Shown one piece after another: positions 7,931-11,815 of a DNA stretch of 11,815 nt. This stretch comes from Bondarzewia mesenterica (lineage: Eukaryota > Basidiomycota > Agaricomycetes > Russulales > Bondarzewiaceae). The DNA lies in the NCBI GenBank assembly GCA_004802705.1, contig SGPL01000790.1, positions 1 to 11,815 on the forward strand. The letters run 5' to 3'. Below the pieces are notes generated by a model that ran no database searches, was not told where the DNA came from, and was given only the letters and a program-made list of their open reading frames with translations. Numbering within the stretch: the first letter of the stretch is position 1; every line of letters starts with the position of its first letter. The translations under genes and the position numbers were made by a program.

Positions 7931-8627
7931 GTACGGTTGCCGAGGTGTGTCAGGTCTACTTTTTGAACTGAGGCCTTTCGGCCGAGCTGCTGGAGGTTGT
8001 TTGGCTGTCATCTATGATTAATCCAGCATAGGACGCCGGATACTTCCTCCATTTACTTACTCAAGTGTGCGTGTCGCCGCCGTCTCGTCCTGCGTCGGCG
8101 TCATCATCAACGATGCGCAAAATTTTCACTCTGCTTCGTAATTTATACATACTATATTTAAGAGTCTGTGCCCAATCTAAATGGCTTAAATTGACCTTTT
8201 AATATATAAAAAGTATACATTTATTGATGTGTGAAAGCCAAAATATTATGTTTGTCGTCAATGTCGGGACGACCGACTTCGTAGTGAGCGCGTGTCGCCG
8301 TACATGTTCAAATAGTGACTGAATTGATGGACATTTTATGATAAAATTTATGTAAACAGAATCCACTGTAACAGATGACTCAAATGACATATTTTGTGTA
8401 TCTAAATGAGGGAGCAGATGAGCAAATGCGCTCATCGTTGACAACGACGCCGAGCGATACCAAAGCCATAGACAATAGCGGGGATGGGAGTCGCAAAGTA
8501 CTCAAGGGAGGAGTGTCCGGGGCCTTATATTAGCTAAACATCATTGATGGCAGCCAAATAACCCCCGGCAGCTCGGCCGAAAGACCTCAGGTCAAAAAGT
8601 AGACCTGACACACCTCGGCAACCGTAC
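7931..8627. mobile_element. Non-autonomous inverted-repeat element (MITE or foldback type)
   Basis: The ends are inverted copies: GTACGGTTGCCGAGG at the left and its exact complement at the right edge. The outer 60 or so bases match with only a few differences (for example GTCAGGTCTACTTTTTGA and TTTCGGCCGAGCTGC). The match continues less perfectly to about 8145 on the left and 8412 on the right, so both arms are about 215 bases. A TCGGCGTC...CAACGATG block still pairs at the inner end. The core (8146-8411) is A+T-rich with no convincing gene, so the element could not move itself. The outermost GTAC is its own complement, so a TA or GTAC target duplication is possible but not decidable. It ends where the second duplicated block begins. 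Confidence 0.75.
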
Positions 8628-8640
8628 GCGTGTTGTCTTT

Positions 8641-8661
8641 TTATCATCGCCCAGTTCACAA
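8641..8661. other. Inverted counterpart of 1999-2019
   Basis: It begins TTATCATCGCCCAG and is the reverse complement of the copy 1 segment with one difference. The downstream neighbour AGTGCTGACATGGGACT is in direct orientation with copy 1. Confidence 0.75.
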
Positions 8662-8812
8662 AGTGCTGACATGGGACTATATCGCATATGTGTTCTTTTT
8701 TCTTTCTTTCCCAACGTGGGGCAAGTGTGCGGTGTGCCTTATTTTACGTACGGCATCGAGTCAAGTTTGATAGACTCCGAAATCGGTCCAATTGGAGTAA
8801 GTACATACGAAA

Positions 8813-8858
8813 CTCTATGGTGCTCTACAAGGCGGAGCGCCTCGTAGACACCATAGAG
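8813..8858. repeat. Long hairpin upstream of gene A'
   Basis: Left arm 8813-8834 pairs with right arm 8838-8858 around loop GAG, with one bulged base and one mismatch. The left arm equals that of copy 1. The right arm reads GTAGACACCATAGAG where copy 1 has GTAGAGCATCATAG, yet pairing is kept and even lengthened. Confidence 0.65.
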
Positions 8859-9173
8859 TCTCTAGAGCGGCCGCATCTGCTGCGTATGCGCAGTTCGATC
8901 GAGCTAGTTTTGCCATTAGGTATTAGGATTTCCATTCAATTCTTCCAGCCTTTCAAGTGGTTGCGCCAATCTGGGAGGTTTCGTCAACCGTATCCATCAT
9001 GGACTGCTCCCTCCCAGCACGGACCAGCGCTATCAGAAAGGCTGCCAGTTCACGAACACTGCTTTTGTGACGTCTCGTGGAACCCGTACTTATCTGCAGC
9101 GTTCCGACGGATCGTACGAGCTCTGGAGAGCATCCGACGGGGGGAGTTCGGGAGGGAGTGTAGCTCTCCAAGT

Positions 9174-9181
9174 TATTTAAA
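9174..9181 (+). promoter_or_regulatory. TATA-like site of gene A'
   Basis: TATTTAAA lies about 96 bases before the ATG at 9277, at nearly the same spacing as in gene A. Confidence 0.45.
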
Positions 9182-9276
9182 GGTACATCCAACATCCTTC
9201 TTCTTCGGTCGTCGAGCTTTGAGCACTCCTTTGACATTCAAACATTCAGGTCATTCTGATTTTTTCATCATCCACG

Positions 9277-10474
9277 ATGGTCGAAGCAGTCCCGACACCT
9301 GAGCTCACGGTACCCCTGCGCTACACTCTTCCCCTCGACGAGAGCCTGTACGCTCTCAGCGAGGAAGAGGCGGCTTTTTTCAAATCGCAGACGGGAATTC
9401 AGGACGATGCCACATTGAAGGAGCACATTTGCGCCGTCCAGGCCGAAGCGTTTGCCGTGCGTCATCTTTTCCCTAACGCACAAGCCCAGTTGTCATTTCT
9501 CGTTTTCATTTCGAGGTGCTAACCCCCCCTCTTTCCTGACTTTTGTCGATATAGGTCTACCCGTACCCATGCATCTGCATGTTCGCATTCACAAAGTAAT
9601 TCGAGGCAAATTCTATTATTGCATTCTATTAATGACCCAATTTTTCGCCATTGAAGACTGAAAATCTCGCGGTTGTTGGGGTACGATGCTTTCCTTAAGC
9701 TAGGAAAGGAAAGGCAGGACGCTGTTTTTCTCGACATCGGTTGCTGCTGTACGTGCGCGAGCTGCAGGATGCTTCAAAGAGAGTAAACCGATAAACTCCT
9801 TCTAGTCGGAAACGATGCAAGGAAAGCCGTCGTGGATGGGTTCCCCGTACAGAACGTGATCGCCTCTGATCTCAGAAAAGGTAGAGCAATTGCAACATCC
9901 GAATCAAATCCTGATTGTCTGCTGATTCGCAATCTCATGTACTTGATCAGACTATTGGAGCATCGGGTACAAGCTATTCAAAGACAGTCCCGAATTCTTC
10001 CCCGTGCCTTTTATCGCGGGCGATGCTTTTGATCCTTCGCACCTCGAGATCGTCAAACCCTTCACGAAGACGTCGCCGCCGACCACGCCCGTGCCCATCC
10101 TCACGTCTCTCACGTCTCTCAACCCACTTCACGGACACGTCTCCGCGATCCACGCTAGCTCCTTCTTCCATCTCTTTTCAGAAGAGGGCCAGCTCCATCT
10201 CGCGCATGCGCTGGCAGGCCTGCTCTCGCCAGCGCCGGGATCCATGATTTTCGGCTCGCACGTGGTGCGCCAGGAGAAGGGGTTCCGCGCACCGGAGAGG
10301 TTTACTCACTCGCCGGACAGTTGGAGGGAGTTGTGGGATGGTGAGGTGTTCGAGAAAGGTTCTGTCAGGGTTGAGTGCAGGGTGCAAATTGAAAGCAAGG
10401 ATCTGGCAAAGCTTGTGGGGGACCACACCGACCAAGCTTTCTATCTTATGGCTTGGTGTGTTGCGAGGTTGTGA
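9277..10474 (+). CDS. Methyltransferase A' (duplicate of A)
   Basis: Exons 9277-9456, 9555-9595, 9657-9748, 9806-9880 and 9951-10474 join to 303 residues. The exon layout is that of gene A, with one codon lost near residue 275 (CRLVQ becomes CRVQ). I count about 26 substitutions against A, nine of them in the first 60 residues and seven in the last 30. The SAM-binding core (LDIGCCFGND, NVIASDL, AGDAFD, VSAIHASSFFHLF) is unchanged. The notable change is at residues 68-69: the arginine after PYPCI, present in A, B and B', is cysteine here and the next residue is methionine. The gene is open and its splice sites are kept, so it is likely functional or only recently relaxed. The role is as for A; the substrate is unknown. 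Confidence 0.87.
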
Positions 10475-11291
10475 GTGATCTCATCTGCATCGATGACTAT
10501 CCCATCTGTATTCGTTAAATAGCCGTGCGTTAGAGAGTGCAATGAGATTTGCAGTAACCGATTATCCCGTGCTGGCGACGCATTGTCTGACTACCTCTAG
10601 AGTCTACCTTTTCAGATTATCCAAGCTTTTCCGGAGTCGAGCCTTACTATATGCCAGCAAATGCAGATTGCAGATGCTATCTGTTCGAATTTCGCTCTTT
10701 CGAGATACTAAGTGTTTGTCGCTCATCTTGACATGCTCTTGCTGACATCGACATTTTGCCGCCGAGAAAACTTTGATGTGCTGATTTGCATTCCAAAGGA
10801 TGAGTCGGATAGTGAGAGGAAATACGTTATCAATGATTATCGGACGTTTGGCCGTTTGAACATTTGTTGTAAGTATCTTCGGATGTCTTCATCACAATTG
10901 TCTGGATAATTTTACATCTCTTACTGCAACCTCATTCAGAAGATAGTCGCTCTGGATCAGAGACCATCGCAGTGCGGTTATGATCTAATCTGCTACACAC
11001 ATAAGCGCTTGGGCGCTTTACTACAATTTCGAGGTCGGTCAAGATAGAATCACGCTTTCACGCTTTCTTTCAGCTCGCGCCCGGCAGGGTTTCGGCACGC
11101 TGGTTTCCTAAGCATAGAACAAACAGTTCGCCGTACCAGGCCCATCGACGTCCTACACTTCTAAGTTTACCATGCGTCTCATGAAAGTCTATGAGTCATG
11201 TAGCCGTTGCCAGTCCTGCTGATAGCCTTCACACGCGGAAAATAGATGTTGCGCCATAATTATAGCTTATTATCAATTCCATTTTCTTTGG
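10475..11291. other. Spacer between genes A' and B'
   Basis: It matches 3835-4444 of copy 1 outside the extra segment 10749-10970. No complete gene is seen. It should contain the 3' end of A' and the promoter of B'. Confidence 0.5.
10749..10970 (+). pseudogene. 222-base segment with gene-like fragment, absent from copy 1
   Basis: Copy 1 passes directly from GCTGACAT to AGTGCGG where copy 2 holds these 222 bases. One + frame reads FDVLICIPKDESD, then about eight residues on NDYRTFGRLNIC, which looks protein-like. It runs into a strong 5' splice site (GTAAGTATC, about 10870) and, some 70 bases on, a pyrimidine-rich stretch ending CATTCAG or CAGAAG near 10940. This resembles the end of an exon, an intron and the start of another exon of a gene I do not recognise. 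CATCG occurs at both ends (10746-10750 and 10965-10969), suiting a deletion from copy 1 by short-repeat pairing. A captured-fragment insertion into copy 2 is the alternative. Confidence 0.45.
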
Positions 11292-11301
11292 TTTTAAATA
11301 G
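11292..11301 (+). promoter_or_regulatory. TATA-like site of gene B'
   Basis: TTTTAAATAG lies about 65-75 bases before the ATG at 11366. It corresponds to the site at 4445-4452, but the leader is shorter because copy 1 has extra G-rich sequence (GCAGGGGCTGTAGGGG) after its site. Confidence 0.4.
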
Positions 11302-11365
11302 GGGGCACCCTTCGTCACAACCACAGCCCACATCTTCTCCAGTGAGTTATTCTACAACAGTTGAC

Positions 11366-11815
11366 ATGGCTTCCAACGACTCCGAAGCGGAGCTGCCTGT
11401 GCCCGAGCACTACAAGTTGCCGCTGGATGAAAAGTATTATAGCCTCGACGAGGCGGAAAGCGCTTTCTTCAAACGACAGACGGGGATTCAAGACGATAAA
11501 GAACTGAAGAAGCATCTATTGGCCGTTCAGGCTGCAGCTTATTCTGTGAGTTCTATAAGGAAGGACTGTCACCCGGCTTTCTACCAACTGAAGACCTACT
11601 GCGAATATAGGTCTACCCATACCCATGCATACGCTACTTCGCGTTCGCTAGGTAAGATCGTCGCACTCTATCTGATGCGGCTTATATAGGATCATCGACT
11701 TGCTATCACAGATTAAAGATATCCCGTATTTTTGCGTACGATGCTTTGCTCAAATTGGGCAGGGAAAGGGAAGGAGCGATTTTCCTTGATATTGGTTGCT
11801 GCTGTGAGCTTCGCA
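11366..11815 (+). CDS. Methyltransferase B' (duplicate of B), 3' part outside window
   Basis: Exons 11366-11545, 11611-11651 and 11712-11803 are visible; intron 3 begins at 11804 and the window ends inside it. The visible 104 residues match gene B, with six changes in the first exon (for example E5D, K7E, P10L), three in the 14-residue second exon and none in the third. Motif I starts at the window's end (LDIGCC). Intron 1 is 65 bases against 55 in B; intron 2 is 60 in both. From about 11735 to the window end the DNA is identical to gene B, closer than the rest of the block. The catalytic half is not visible, so intactness cannot be judged. Confidence 0.85.

Larger units (their letters stand above)
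8627..9173 (+). promoter_or_regulatory. Upstream region of methyltransferase A'
   Basis: This is non-coding DNA matching 1984-2535. A long open frame (8688-9302) crosses it, but the same frame in copy 1 is broken before 2239 and shifted near the end by a two-base indel, so I do not call it a gene. It contains the hairpin at 8813-8858. Confidence 0.5.
8627..11815. repeat. Segmental duplication, copy 2 (genes A' and B')
   Basis: This is the second copy of 1984-4977, in the same orientation, and it is cut by the window edge inside intron 3 of B'. Exon and intron lengths match copy 1 closely. The unique features of copy 2 are the inverted segment at 8641-8661, the 222-base segment at 10749-10970, and a shorter leader for B'. 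Its left edge abuts the inverted-repeat element. Confidence 0.9.

Noticed and set aside
8199..8444. An 81-codon minus-strand open frame inside the inverted-repeat element
   Set aside because: It lies in the A+T-rich core, runs into the arm, and shows no transposase signature such as spaced acidic catalytic residues.
8688..9302. A 204-codon open frame upstream of A'
   Set aside because: The matching frame in copy 1 is interrupted before 2239 and shifted by indels near its end, there is no family motif, and it overlaps the leader and start of A' in another frame.
1..11815. CRISPR array, bacterial operon signals or rRNA/tRNA genes
   Set aside because: There are no regularly spaced short repeats, no ribosome-binding-site pattern and no recognisable structural RNA; introns and gene families point to a fungal nucleus.

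Overview
The window looks like nuclear DNA of a basidiomycete fungus, most likely an agaricomycete (inferred from gene style; I could not search a database). The genes are cut by many very short introns of about 51-98 bases with GT...AG ends. Exons of related genes break at the same codons. The proteins belong to families well known in mushroom-forming fungi.

Layout. Positions 1-1983 hold no gene I can name, only weak repeats, small hairpins and a short coding-like stretch. From 1984 a block begins that occurs twice, about 6.64 kb apart: 1984-4977 matches 8627-11815, where the second copy runs off the window. Each block carries two paralogous SAM-dependent methyltransferase genes on the + strand, called here A (2640-3834) and B (4538-5697), and A' (9277-10474) and B' (11366 onward, cut by the window edge). 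A, B and A' can be spliced by eye into open proteins of 304, 309 and 303 residues with identical exon phases. The nearest characterised proteins I can name are the fungal meroterpenoid carboxyl methyltransferases of the AusD/Trt5 type. The substrate here is unknown.

Between the blocks lies a six-exon allantoinase gene (6136-7765) with all metal-binding residues. Its C-terminus departs from the family after about residue 423. A cluster of three GATA cores sits 150-170 bases upstream of its start, as expected for a nitrogen-regulated purine-catabolism gene. After it come about 165 bases of unassigned DNA, then a 697-base element with inverted arms of about 215 bases (7931-8627), which ends where the second block begins.

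Reading of the whole: an old duplication gave A and B. A younger tandem duplication copied the A-B unit, and its edge probably lies in the allantoinase C-terminus, with the inverted-repeat element now at the junction. The two blocks differ by a 21-base inversion, by a 222-base segment holding a gene-like fragment, and by paired changes in a hairpin that keep it foldable. I see no functional link between the methyltransferases and allantoinase beyond being neighbours.
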